Positions 10,178-21,018 of a DNA stretch of 64,000 nucleotides are shown here, one piece after another. The DNA comes from Hofstenia miamia (lineage: Eukaryota; Xenacoelomorpha; Acoela): contig SCFE01000001.1 of the NCBI GenBank assembly GCA_004352715.1, forward strand, positions 848,676 through 912,675. The letters are read 5' to 3'. How positions within the stretch are numbered: the stretch's first letter is position 1; the number at the start of each line of letters is the position of its first letter. The translations under genes and the position numbers were made by a program. The notes under the pieces are model-generated. The model made no database searches, was not told the DNA's origin, and saw nothing but the letters and a program-made list of their open reading frames with translations.

Positions 10178-12599
10178 GAAAATTAAAAATAGACAACTAG
10201 TACTAGAAAGTATTTTTATTGTGAACATTAAAAAACAGCACAAAAAATATATAATTCTCCTGTAAGCGTGTATGCAAAATGTCCTTCAATGATACAATTA
10301 TAATTTATATTGTCTTGAAATATTGACACAACCCATTCATATAAGCTTAGATGCCTCATTATTACTTGGCCCAACCCAAAAAGAAATGGGAGCTAAGCCA
10401 TGTGTTAGGGTAGGTCAATCCAACCCATTTACAACCCTGAAATGAATTACGCCTATTAATTGATGAGACCTTTCTATCTATAGTATACATCTATGTATAT
10501 GTATTTCGTGAAACAATAACCTTCATGTTTATTTACAAGGAAAATAACAACATTGAACATTTAATATTACACTAAGCCACATATAGTAAAATTAACTGTT
10601 TTCTCAATATCAGAGGGTTCCATTTCACTGTCATGTTCTGTTATTGAATTTTTTGATATAAATATCGTATTTATGCACATTATATTATAGGGTAAGTATC
10701 TATGTTGTGAGCTGCAGAATGTGTTCCATATCGTTGAAATTGAATAAATGTAATGCATCTTACAAGGCCACATAAGCAATGTAGTGTCTTTTTGTGATAA
10801 CTAAGACCCTGTTTTTAGTTAAATTTTAATCATTAGCCCATTAAAGTGTTTTTAAATTGATTGATGTGCTGTCAATTATAGCTATATGATGTATATAGTT
10901 GGATGCACGATTGGTTAATGAATTGAGAAAACTGAAACTGGTTTTTGATATAAACTACATTGATAGGTGTTATGACCGTATAAGTATGGATTGATAATAG
11001 TACACTGGCAGGTTTTCTTGTTGGGTAAAGTTATTTTAGTTAAGTAGCATTACGAGCATAACGGCTAAGGATATGGGCAAGGACAAACCAACGGGCCTAC
11101 TTTTATGGGTACGGGCTATGCGCCGCAAACTTTCACGGCCCTACCCCAGGTAATAACAATCAAAATAGATATATTTTTCCGGAAAAATAAAAATAATTTT
11201 CCAACAATTTTATCGATTTGTTGAATCTATCTAATTTTACATAATGACATCAACTTTGACCGTTTGATAAGGCTTTTTTCGGAACCAAGGAACGCTTTCC
11301 TGACTTTTTTACAGCTCTAATTATATTTTTGATTATTTGAAGTTGCCTCAATTAACAGATTAAAGTAATGCTGCATTAATTGTAAATGGATATTTTTTTA
11401 CTGATTGTATCAAATTAAACCTCAAGCTAATATTTACAGTACAATCATAACTTTGACCCTGCAACAGCACACCATCAAGCACAAACTTCTGTAAATGGTA
11501 TGAGCAGACGCAAATGCTTTTTAAAAATGTAAAATGCTTCTGATTTTCAATGTAAGCGTATGAATTGTATGCCAAAAGCATACAAGCTGGGTGCTTTTTA
11601 TAAATTTTGTTAAGTCAACCCTTGCTAAATGTAAAAATGACAAAAAGAAATAATGAGCTGACGTCACGGGAGGCAACTTTCCAGTTCCATGTTACGAGAA
11701 AAGGGAACTAGCAAAATTTATATAAATCAAAACAGTACGTTATCGCGTCAGACGATCTCTTTTTGAAAGAAAACTAATTGCATTTGCTATGAAAGCCCTA
11801 AATAATCGTTAAAGGCGATTAGATAAACACCGGATTTAAATTATTAAAAAAATGATAGATTTTTTTCTACAAACACAATAGCCTTGACCAATTGTTGTTA
11901 GTAAGACATACAAAGGAATACAAAACAGCACCATGAGATGCCAGATTTGGACATTATTTCTACACCTCTCATAGAGCGTGAATACAAACTGGTTAAGGAA
12001 TTGTCGCCACCATACTGCTTATAAGGTTGCTGGAGAGAAGTAATGACGCTCATTGCCCTTGTTGAGCTATGGAAGAACTACAGATTTGAATTTCGTCCCA
12101 ATTCATCATATTAAGTTTTGTATATACAACAATGTTAATTCAAAATTCAAACAATATAAAATTGGGCGGAACCAAGAAAACCCCATGGTCATTCCAAAAA
12201 ATATGTAAATAAACAAAAGTTTAATAAAATAGTTAATGTACATAAAATAAAACCGATATAACGACCAGACCTAAATTGAAATGCTACAAATCAATGTAAA
12301 CAAAAATATCAAGGAGCTTCAAGCAAATAAGTATAGTTGTTTGATACAAATTCAATTAAAATATTCTATCATTGTTGTTTTTAAGAATACGATACGAGGG
12401 AGTCCTTTGGAAAATCACTAATGCAAGAAACATACGAAAGCTTAAGAAATACTCAATAATGCCTGATGCAAACGCATAATTATGTAGAATTTTAAATTTC
12501 TAATTCTCCTAAAAATATTTCAGCTTATTCAGTTACATTTTATTAAAACAAAATCATCTAAAAGGTTGTTTAGTATTTAAGAAAATGAGCTTAAAGTAC
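10178..12599. other. No gene seen
   Basis: AT-rich DNA with only short open frames. It contains a GGGC-word patch (11040-11150) and one CRE-like palindrome TGACGTCA near 11661. A minus-strand frame at 11360-11581 has no recognisable family, and I do not call it a gene. Confidence 0.4.
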
Positions 12600-12716
12600 C
12601 TCCTCATCTTCTTTGCGATTAGAATGGCCTTGCAAATTAATGGAACTACGCAAATTTGAACCTATCAAGCTGCTAAAATCATTTACGTTGATAGTTTCTC
12701 GCACACGTTCTGCCAT
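12600..12716 (-). CDS. Possible first coding exon, unknown protein
   Basis: An ATG at 12716 opens a 39-codon minus-strand frame with a coding-like composition: MAERVRETINVNDFSSLIG, ending KEDEE exactly at a GTACTT donor-like site at 12599. It ends in phase 0. Without splicing the frame stops after two more codons (VL). No downstream exon was identified and I do not recognise the product. It may be the start of a host gene reading toward lower coordinates, or a chance frame. Confidence 0.3.
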
Positions 12717-13272
12717 GCTAAATTGCAGGCTAAATATATAATGTTGCTATGGAAATCTAGGTTTGGTAAATAGGTAGTTTGCCGAATAAAGGTTTTTGAG
12801 TAACACTCATTTTACTCAGTTGAAGTGCAAGTTTACGTTTCAAGTTTAAGCTTAAGGTTTTTTGGAAAATTCAGAGTATGATGGATTTCTTCAAATATAA
12901 ATATAGATATTGTTCAATCCTTACCTATAATCATTTGTTCATAAAGTTATGAAACACTTATTGAAGTTGATGAGGATCCTAAAAATTATAATAATTAATA
13001 TTGTGCTTTGCTCACAAATTGATTTTGATCATGTAGTTCATGTGCCAGTATTTAAGCCTTCTCAAAGGGTTCAAGAAATTCATTATCATTATCAATAGTT
13101 AATTAATCTTCATTAATCTCTGGGATCTCATTTTTGGATGAGACAATTATATAAATATTATTACTTTGATTTCAGTTAACATAACATATTAAGTGAGACA
13201 TTTTATCTTCAGTTAACATAACTAATGCAGTAATTAATTTGCAGGCATACATTGTAATAATAAATTCCATAT

Positions 13273-13354
13273 TGTGGCATAAAGACATTCCTTCAATCAT
13301 TTTTTATACTTAGTGTGGCATAAAGACATTCTTTGAATCATTTCTTTACACTTA
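13273..13354. repeat. Two tandem units of about 40 bp
   Basis: The segment GTGGCATAAAGACATTC is repeated with similar flanks at 13274 and 13315. The copies differ at several bases, so this is an old local duplication. Confidence 0.8.
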
Positions 13355-13496
13355 AAGACAATTGCTAATTTCAACATTAGTGATACGAAATTATTACAAT
13401 GGACATTTGGACGATATGAAACGGTGCTATATAGCGTTTTTGTTAATTACGTAGTAAAATTAACGGCATCACTTAATTTGCGGCACCTTTAATTTT

Positions 13497-13950
13497 AGCC
13501 GGGCGGTTTTTCAAGTTAATAACGCCGGGCGAAAATGTTGTAAACAACACAGGATGATAAAATATTGTTGTAATAGAAACAGATTATAATTAAGAAAATT
13601 ATCTGTATTGTTTTAAGTATTACTTTGTAGCAGTTTGTTCAATTTGACATTAGAATAAATTTTTTTACAAAATTTAATGAATTTGTTCGCCCGGCGGTAT
13701 GGTTTCATTTAACTTTACAAGCATTATGTTGAGTTATTTACATTATTTATTGATTTTAGATATTTCTTTAGAAATTTACTAAATTTATTTATTCAGTTAT
13801 CCCTTATATGTCTTAGGTTTATTATGAAATATTCGGATTCATTTCCTAGCGATGTAATTTACTTTTTCACTAAGAATTTTGCCTTAATTATAATTTTAGT
13901 ATTTTTCGAAGAACTTTGCTTTAATTTTCCGCCCGGCGGTATGATTTCAA
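13497..13950. repeat. GC-rich palindromic words (CGCCCGGCGG family) in AT-rich DNA
   Basis: Four islands share a GCCGGGCG or CGCCCGGCGG core: near 13498 and 13525 in one orientation, near 13688 and 13931 in the other. The last two share the longer motif CGCCCGGCGGTATG. The inverted arrangement could mark ends of a small non-autonomous element. The gap at 13959 hides the continuation. Confidence 0.6.
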
Positions 13951-13958
13951 CATTTTTT

Positions 13959-14173
13959 NNNNNNNNNNNNNNNNNNNNNNNNNNNNNNNNNNNNNNNNNN
14001 NNNNNNNNNNNNNNNNNNNNNNNNNNNNNNNNNNNNNNNNNNNNNNNNNNNNNNNNNNNNNNNNNNNNNNNNNNNNNNNNNNNNNNNNNNNNNNNNNNNN
14101 NNNNNNNNNNNNNNNNNNNNNNNNNNNNNNNNNNNNNNNNNNNNNNNNNNNNNNNNNNNNNNNNNNNNNNNNN
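13959..14173. other. Assembly gap (N)
   Basis: 215 N, bordered on the right by a (TA)n array. Any further MULE exon and the element's end probably lie in or beyond it. Confidence 1.
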
Positions 14174-14205
14174 AATATATATATATATATATATATATTA
14201 CATAC

Positions 14206-14737
14206 TTGTCTTAATTGCAGCGATCATTGCTGGCTCAAAATCAATCATAAACACTTGAGGTTGAAACGTCACATGTATTTCTTGAGCAAACTGTTTCAAA
14301 AATTGGAGAATTGCACAGTACACCTAAAACAAAAAGATTAAATTTAAAATATATTTAATGTTGCATACTTCACTCGTCCTTTGCCGGGTCAAAGCATAAG
14401 CGCCGACAAAAAGTTTTCCATGATAGAAAAAGCAAAGCGAGTACATTTGCAGGAAAAACCGAGGCACAATGTCAAATGTACCATCCGCAAGCAAGACATC
14501 AGCAGTAACCAATAGTTTCATCATAAACGCAGATGAGAATATCAGCAATCGCTTACCTTCATGGATTGTATCATACTGCACAAAATCACCACCAAAAGTA
14601 TCCTTTTTGAAGAGCTCAGGGATTGCTAAATCTTCCGCAGATTCAGGTAGAGGAGGAAGAGTTTTAGACTTTATAATATTTAAGGAGCGAGTTACTGATT
14701 CCTTTGATTTTAGATGAACCGCTTCCTGGGGTGTAAG
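14206..14737 (-). pseudogene. MULE-type transposase, two exons with a 45-nt intron
   Basis: Exon a (14737-14369) begins after a TTTAG acceptor: LTPQEAVHLKSKESVTRSLN, then LPPLPESAEDLAIPELF, then the MULE catalytic region LLVTADVLLADGTFDIVP (first catalytic Asp in ADGTF) and LFVGAYALTRQRTSE. A GTATGC donor and TTTTAG acceptor bound an intron of 45 nt (14368-14324). Exon b (14323-14206) continues in phase: VYCAILQFLKQFAQEIHV and then VFMIDFEPAMIAAI, which has the second catalytic Asp in the IDFE motif. Exon b then meets a strong GTATGT donor at 14205, pointing into the gap. The order and motifs match Mutator-like transposases, which cut and paste DNA. No stop or frameshift is seen here, so it may be an intact fragment; I list it as a pseudogene because both ends are missing. 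Confidence 0.85.
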
Positions 14738-14739
14738 CT

Positions 14740-15413
14740 AAACATCGTTTTCTTAAATATTGAAAGCATTACTACAATTGTCATTTACGGTTTATTTACA
14801 AGATAAACTGGTCGTTTATGCATCTTTTACAAAGCTTAGGCCTTAAAACATGCTTAGAATTTGTGCACAAAGTTCACGTTTGTGGTGATCATTAAAACGT
14901 TTGACCAAAGGTATCGCATAATATAAATTTTTTGTGAATTTTAAACATTATTTTCTGTTGCAGTGAATAGATCTATTTTATCGCCATTACCTAAATATTT
15001 CTTTGGTAGGTTTTGCATGTGTACAGAATTTCTTGTTTAATAATTTTGAATTTTGTTTAAGCAACTATGATTTGAAACTTTGTACTAGAACGGTCAATGT
15101 GTAATAAATTTATCGCAATTCTAATTATTTCGTTAAGTTTTAATGATTGGGAAGTCAAATTTAGTGACATTTATTTTGTGAATATGGCCTTCTAAATCTA
15201 TGTTCAGTTTAGTTACTGTCACTAATATGAAAGGGTATGTAGCCACATTTTATTATGATAATCCGAATTATAAAGTCTTAGTGGTTTTTCTAAGTATGCA
15301 CGTTTAAAAGATAATTCTACAGGTGCAAGCTACATTTTGTACATAGCTATATTAATTACATATAAATTAATGTTGAATTTTAATAAATTGACTATTTGAA
15401 ATTATATTTAAAA
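14740..15413. other. No gene seen
   Basis: AT-rich sequence upstream of the MULE exons on their strand. The first exons of the transposase would be expected here or further right, but none was recognised. Confidence 0.4.
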
Positions 15414-15484
15414 TGAACACTGGTGAAATTGGAATCACACTCAATTTTTATTGAGATGTTACTGGTTCGAATCCAGTGTGTTCA
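15414..15484 (+). tRNA. tRNA-like cloverleaf with a 6-nt anticodon loop
   Basis: All four stems pair perfectly. Acceptor TGAACAC (15414-15420) pairs with GTGTTCA (15478-15484); D stem GTGA/TCAC with loop AATTGGAA; anticodon stem CTCAA/TTGAG (15440-15455); T stem ACTGG/CCAGT with loop TTCGAAT. The pol III A box (TGGTGAAATTGG) and B box (GGTTCGAATCC) both fit consensus. The anticodon loop is TTTTTA, six bases instead of seven, so the anticodon cannot be assigned (TTT is possible). No T-run terminator follows closely. It could be an active odd tRNA, a pseudogene, a SINE head or a nuclear copy of a mitochondrial tRNA. Confidence 0.6.
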
Positions 15485-15691
15485 TTGCTAAACAATAATT
15501 AAGGTAATATTAATATTCTACACATGTAGAATTGTTTCTGAATAACACCAGATGAAGTATGCAATGTGCCTTTTCTAAATTATAACACTAGTGCACATGC
15601 ATTTGCATACAGAGTGTTTGCTATAGATCATTAGTTTAATGCATATATATTGATACATGTAACAGAAGCAATTAATACAATAATGCCTCAT

Positions 15692-15762
15692 TGATTCAGA
15701 GGGATTTGAACCCACATCGTCTGTACAAGTGTACAGCTGTGTTATTGCTACACCACGAATCA
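15692..15762 (-). tRNA. Second tRNA-like sequence, probable pseudogene
   Basis: Also 71 nt. Acceptor TGATTCG pairs with TGAATCA with one wobble. D stem GTGT/ACAC; anticodon arm CTGTA-CACTTG-TACAG, again a six-base loop; T stem GTGGG/CCCTC has one mismatch around loop TTCAAAT. The B box GGTTCAAATCC is intact. The D loop lacks the usual GG, so the A box is weak. It lies 207 bp from the first tRNA-like sequence on the opposite strand. A tRNA pseudogene or SINE head is more likely than a working gene. Confidence 0.4.
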
Positions 15763-15800
15763 GAATTTTTAAGAAGTCCAATGCACTATAAATTTAAGGT

Positions 15801-16800
15801 NNNNNNNNNNNNNNNNNNNNNNNNNNNNNNNNNNNNNNNNNNNNNNNNNNNNNNNNNNNNNNNNNNNNNNNNNNNNNNNNNNNNNNNNNNNNNNNNNNNN
15901 NNNNNNNNNNNNNNNNNNNNNNNNNNNNNNNNNNNNNNNNNNNNNNNNNNNNNNNNNNNNNNNNNNNNNNNNNNNNNNNNNNNNNNNNNNNNNNNNNNNN
16001 NNNNNNNNNNNNNNNNNNNNNNNNNNNNNNNNNNNNNNNNNNNNNNNNNNNNNNNNNNNNNNNNNNNNNNNNNNNNNNNNNNNNNNNNNNNNNNNNNNNN
16101 NNNNNNNNNNNNNNNNNNNNNNNNNNNNNNNNNNNNNNNNNNNNNNNNNNNNNNNNNNNNNNNNNNNNNNNNNNNNNNNNNNNNNNNNNNNNNNNNNNNN
16201 NNNNNNNNNNNNNNNNNNNNNNNNNNNNNNNNNNNNNNNNNNNNNNNNNNNNNNNNNNNNNNNNNNNNNNNNNNNNNNNNNNNNNNNNNNNNNNNNNNNN
16301 NNNNNNNNNNNNNNNNNNNNNNNNNNNNNNNNNNNNNNNNNNNNNNNNNNNNNNNNNNNNNNNNNNNNNNNNNNNNNNNNNNNNNNNNNNNNNNNNNNNN
16401 NNNNNNNNNNNNNNNNNNNNNNNNNNNNNNNNNNNNNNNNNNNNNNNNNNNNNNNNNNNNNNNNNNNNNNNNNNNNNNNNNNNNNNNNNNNNNNNNNNNN
16501 NNNNNNNNNNNNNNNNNNNNNNNNNNNNNNNNNNNNNNNNNNNNNNNNNNNNNNNNNNNNNNNNNNNNNNNNNNNNNNNNNNNNNNNNNNNNNNNNNNNN
16601 NNNNNNNNNNNNNNNNNNNNNNNNNNNNNNNNNNNNNNNNNNNNNNNNNNNNNNNNNNNNNNNNNNNNNNNNNNNNNNNNNNNNNNNNNNNNNNNNNNNN
16701 NNNNNNNNNNNNNNNNNNNNNNNNNNNNNNNNNNNNNNNNNNNNNNNNNNNNNNNNNNNNNNNNNNNNNNNNNNNNNNNNNNNNNNNNNNNNNNNNNNNN
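15801..16800. other. Assembly gap (exactly 1000 N)
   Basis: 1000 N, probably a default-size scaffold gap. The minisatellite at its right edge probably extends into it. Confidence 1.
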
Positions 16801-16955
16801 AGAAGACGTCTAGAAGACATTTAGAGGACGTTTAGAAGACGTCTAGAAGACGTTTAGAAGACACTAGATGGCATTCAGCAACGTTTAGAAATGGTGTCTT
16901 ATACGACGTTTAGAAGACGTATCTTACGACGTTTAGAAGACGTATCTTAAGACGT
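16801..16955. repeat. Minisatellite with AGAAGACGTYT core
   Basis: At the gap edge an 11-bp unit AGAAGACGT(C/T)T is repeated head to tail with small changes. From about 16900 it is organised as a longer unit of about 23 bp (ACGACGTTTAGAAGACGTAT). Left extent unknown because of the gap. Confidence 0.9.
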
Positions 16956-17405
16956 CTTACAACGTGTTATACCATTATAAGAGAGGTATAAAACGTTTTA
17001 TTGTTTATTGGGAATAGAGAGTGAGATAATATGTCGAATTGTGTTCTTCCTTTGTTATCACTTAGTTAGGGTACACATAATATAATAAGTGTTTGAGAAT
17101 GAGCTGAGTTGATGGAATTTCACTCTGCTACGGCATGGCGGATGACTTCTTGGTTATCAGATACCGCTTCCGGCATTCGGCCCATCATGAACTGGAGTCT
17201 CTCTCATAGCGTTACCTTAATAATAGCGGTTACCTGTTACTCTTAAATCGTAGGGATGCTAAATATAGTTTGGTATAGATTAAGATATACAGTGTACATG
17301 AGACAACGAAAGTTCAAAACTTTATCCCGCTTGGAAGAATGTTGCTTACGATTTCTAAATATTTTTGAATTAATGCACATCTCGGGCCTAGGTGATGATT
17401 CTACA

Positions 17406-17460
17406 TTAAGGTATTTTTTAGAATCCGGAAAATTTGAAAATAATGTATTCAACAATAATT
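17406..17460. repeat. 55-bp dispersed repeat, copy 1
   Basis: Nearly identical (two differences by my reading) to 20561-20615. On the minus strand both copies can encode LLNTLFS(N/T)FPDSKKYLN in an open frame, after which the flanks differ. This could be a shared exon-like piece of a transposon or a duplicated exon. Confidence 0.75.
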
Positions 17461-18554
17461 AATACACTTTATACTTGTAATTTAAGCAACCTTTAAAGTT
17501 TGGGTTGCGGTTTATACACGGTGGCAGCTTATACACGAGGATTAGAGGTAACGAAGAATGATATTCAAGGAAATCTATTCAGAGTTTCTATAGAGATGAA
17601 TGAAAATAGCAGTTATTTGCAAATTGTCAACTTTATGCTTAATTTTCTCAAAACGGATGATAAGATTTTTCTTATAATTTATATGTTATAGCTCTTCAAT
17701 ATACAATATTGTGATATATTGGTCTGTAGCTGCGAAGAAGCCTAATAAGCCTAAAATTTAGGCTTTTTGGCCGAACTATGATAGGCTGCACTCATTTGTA
17801 ATGTAAATATTAGCTACGACCTCATGGAAAGACAGATTATCAGTTTACATTGAAATCTGTTAAATTTTATATGAGATATAAATAAAAATATAAAGCTTTT
17901 CTAATTTACCTGATCTAAACCTAATTTTTTTTAACAAAGTCGCTTGCGAATTTTGAAATTCTATATATTACTTTCATATACCTTATTTTCCTATACTGGA
18001 ATTAAACTGTAAGGAGGAGACCACTTTAAGCCTGAAAAAATTGGCTTTGTTGCTGACCTATTTTAATCCGCACTTATTCTTGATTACAGCATTCCCAGTA
18101 ACCATATTTATGAGCAGAATATAATTGCCAATGAAAATCTGTTCATTATTTGTTGAGATATTTCGAAAATGTGTTATTTAGGCTTTAATTTGAGGCTATT
18201 AATATATTAAATTTTAATACATTTTCTTAAAACACTGACATTTTCATTATATAGATTTTCTTGAGTGTAAATTTACTTGCAGCAAAGACCATATTATCAT
18301 TTTCATGTTTGGGCTTTGTTCAATGGGTTCAACCTTAAATTTAAATTTCCTAGATTTGTGTTTTCTTTGTTTCAGATCAAAAGATATGTAAATTAAAATT
18401 TCATTTAATTGTATATAATTTTTTTTTGGATTTTGTTTTCAATTTAACATGTCTAAAAAATTTAAAGTTGTCTGAAATTTTAAAACACATAAAATTAGTT
18501 GGTTGCAAGACTTTCAAAGCATTTTGTAGGGAAAATAACCAAATTTTTTGAATT

Positions 18555-18624
18555 GATATTGCATATTTTGAGAACAACAGTTTTTTATTCGATATTGCAT
18601 ATTTTGAGAACAACAGTTTTTTAT
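18555..18624. repeat. Two tandem 36-bp units
   Basis: The unit beginning GATATTGCATATTTTGAGAA is repeated without a gap and the copies are almost identical, so the duplication is recent. Confidence 0.9.
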
Positions 18625-19380
18625 AAACCCCAAGGTAAAATCTCTTTACGTAGAGTTGATTTTCAGGTTCTTAAGATTTTAATGTATTCTATCAAATAAA
18701 ACTTGTTGAAAAAATACGAATTTAACAGTCAGGCCTTTATCCATGATGATGGTGTTAGGGGGAAGACCCCCTGGCAGGCCAGGCAACCCCTCCTGGAGCA
18801 AAGAGCTAAAATCAAAATCAGCATTTAAAAATAAAATTTGTGAGTTCAACTGTTGTAACTTTGGTCTCAATAATGTCTATTTTGTCTATATTTTCAAAAA
18901 AATTTCCGGGAGGCTTCGTCCCGCTTTTGGTCACTTTCTTGATCATTAGGCCTACTAAATGACCTCTCACCCGTCAGAAAATCTCGCCTATGCATGCAAC
19001 ACAAAATTAAAATAGTGGTCTTGGTAAAATTTTAGTTTTAATTTACAAGAAAGTCGAATTTCTATCAATCCCTTCTGAATACCTATCAACCTTTCCTTAG
19101 ATGATAATGCTAGCTAAGGACAAAGTTGAGTAACGAAACTTTTAACAGAAAATCCAGTTATCTCTGATGGTATCATTTGAAATCCTGTTTCTACAAAAGT
19201 TGTACAAGATTGCTGCATTAGGCAATAACCTCTATCAGTGTAGTTGAACCTTGATACTTTGTCAAAAGCTGAACAGCAAAGAGATTATTTATTCAGATAC
19301 ACCTTGAATTATAACACTAGGATGATCTACTTCTGTTTTTGAAACATCTGTGTGTGAATAGTTTTTGGCTAAACTTCAAA

Positions 19381-19482
19381 ATGGCTACTGACATTTCTAT
19401 TGAAATTTACAAACTTGAAAAAGTCAATGGGATCCGTGTTTTCCAAGCGCATGATATCCACGAACTTGAGACATTGCTCTGA
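19381..19482 (+). CDS. Small ORF, 33 residues, unknown
   Basis: ATG at 19381 opens a frame reading MATDISIEIYKLEKVNGIR and ending HDIHELETLL before a TGA. Composition is coding-like, but there is no family match, no clear splice site and no neighbour to support it. It lies 530 bp upstream of the hAT remnant on the same strand and could be part of that element or chance. Confidence 0.2.
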   Translation: MATDISIEIYKLEKVNGIRVFQAHDIHELETLL

Positions 19483-20008
19483 TGGTTTAATTGTAATATT
19501 TTGAGTGCCTTTTGCTCTGATGTTTGCATTTTTCTTTGTTATGAGTAATTCTAACTTCTTGTGTTTGAAAATTGCATTGACAAAAAATATTCATGTGAAG
19601 TATTATTCTATTCAGTGAAAGAGCAAAATCTATCACTGCATTTCTACTGAAATAATTTGCATTTGCTTTTCAAGAGATTGCGCCCAGTGAGCTTGTGATG
19701 GTTCCTCTGTTTGTCTTCTTCATGTGTGCAGAGAATGTTCCTCTGGGTTTAACTGAGAATCCTCGATTCGTTAATTAGAATCAGATAATCCACTGTCAAT
19801 AAAACTTTTTTTACTATAGAAATCAATCATATAAATTTCAATGTTATTTGTTTGTTCACTGCAACTTAGCTGCCTTCAATTGTCTTTTTAAATGAAGCCT
19901 TTTAAATAAACAAGGTTTAAACGAGAATGTTTAATTAACTGGTGAATTTAAACAAACGGACTTTAAAACTTTAAAACTGTCTAAGATGATTTAAATGGTC
20001 AACGTTGA

Positions 20009-20206
20009 TTGGAATGGTGGAAAAGAGTGGGTACCATGCTTCCAATACTGTCTCAAATTTCATTCTCATACTTGGAAATCCCCGCTATAGAGAATAAAAT
20101 GTCAGCAAGTGATGCAGGCAACACCATCACAAGCAAGGTTACCTCTCTTGACCCAGATCACGTAAATTGTTTCAAAGAATTTTTAGATTTTTGTTATTGT
20201 AGTTGA
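20009..20206 (+). pseudogene. hAT transposase C-terminal dimerisation domain
   Basis: The frame reads MEWWKRVGTMLPILSQISF, then YLEIPAI, then AGNTITSKVTSLDPDHVN and KEFLDFC before a stop. This is the order of the hAT dimerisation domain: WWK, hydrophobic helix, YL-x-IPA, a segment with SERVF, AGN-x-x-T-x-K-R-x-SL-x-P-x-x-V. The SERVF part is missing or altered (ENKMSASDAGN). hAT transposases need this domain to dimerise for cut-and-paste movement. The catalytic domain upstream was not found, so this is a fragment. Confidence 0.8.
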
Positions 20207-20560
20207 AAATTTTTGTTATTTTGAGAATTTTGTTTTGCGCTTTGGAAATTCTAGGTCGGTTAAGGTTACAAAAAAGTCAGATACTGGTAGTTACAGTTAC
20301 TTGAAATAAACCAAGGGTTAGGTTAAAATTTTTAAATGCTCGTAACCGCACAACTCTATTGAATTGCTATAGTTGAAATGAGTTACTTCTATTTTTTAGG
20401 AACAGATGAATTATTTCAAATTTAATCACAAATTTTTTACATGAATTCGGGTTCGGGTTACAATTTACGAACTTTATACATTGCTTGTCTAGATATTTGA
20501 GGCGCGGCTTATGCGCTCAGTCAAAAAACTATATTTGTAAGCTTCTTTCTCCGTTCAGGG

Positions 20561-20615
20561 TTAAGGTATTTTTTGGAATCCGGAAAAGTTGAAAATAATG
20601 TATTCAACAATAATT
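20561..20615. repeat. 55-bp dispersed repeat, copy 2
   Basis: Second copy of the repeat at 17406-17460, same orientation, 3.15 kb apart. Confidence 0.75.
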
Positions 20616-21018
20616 GAGACACTAGGAAAAATCCAGCAATTGATTCAATGCGTCGGCTAAAATGGGGTCGCCGTACAGATTGAAGTAAACTGAATGGAAA
20701 AATTATGAAGGGTAGAATATATTTGTTTGAACATCTAAACCCGATTACAACCATATTACACACATAAGCTGCGTAGAGTTAGTGAACTTCTTTGAAATAC
20801 GCATAGAATATATTGTTTGCCATAAATCAATTAATATATACGTAACTGCCAGTTGATTTGATTTGATGCAAATTTCCATATTAACGACAACCCTGCTTAT
20901 TATAATTCAACTGTATAGTAGTCAAAGTAAAATTTACTAATTATTTACACATACAAATATAACTAACCAATATACAGTATTATAAGCAATGGTCTACTTA
21001 AAGTTTTTTCTTAGTTTC

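Larger units (their letters stand above)
16960..19380. other. No gene established; two repeat copies
   Basis: Mostly AT-rich DNA. It contains one copy of a dispersed 55-bp repeat (17406-17460) and a tandem duplication (18555-18624). No conserved coding family was recognised. This interval lies downstream of the helicase gene on its strand, where its missing C-terminal exons would be expected; none was found. Confidence 0.4.

Noticed and set aside
8540-11150. GGGC-rich patches (8540-8610 and 11040-11150) as the two ends of one element containing the Tc1 insertion
   Set aside because: Suggestive words only; I could not align the two patches in either orientation.
14212-14260. A simple stop (TAA at 14198) as the natural end of the MULE transposase
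   Set aside because: The stop lies inside a GTATGTAA donor, and known transposases of this type continue well beyond the IDFE motif.
15691-16824. Long open frames across the 1-kb N run
   Set aside because: They consist almost entirely of unknown residues; the flanking few codons are the tRNA-like sequence and the minisatellite.
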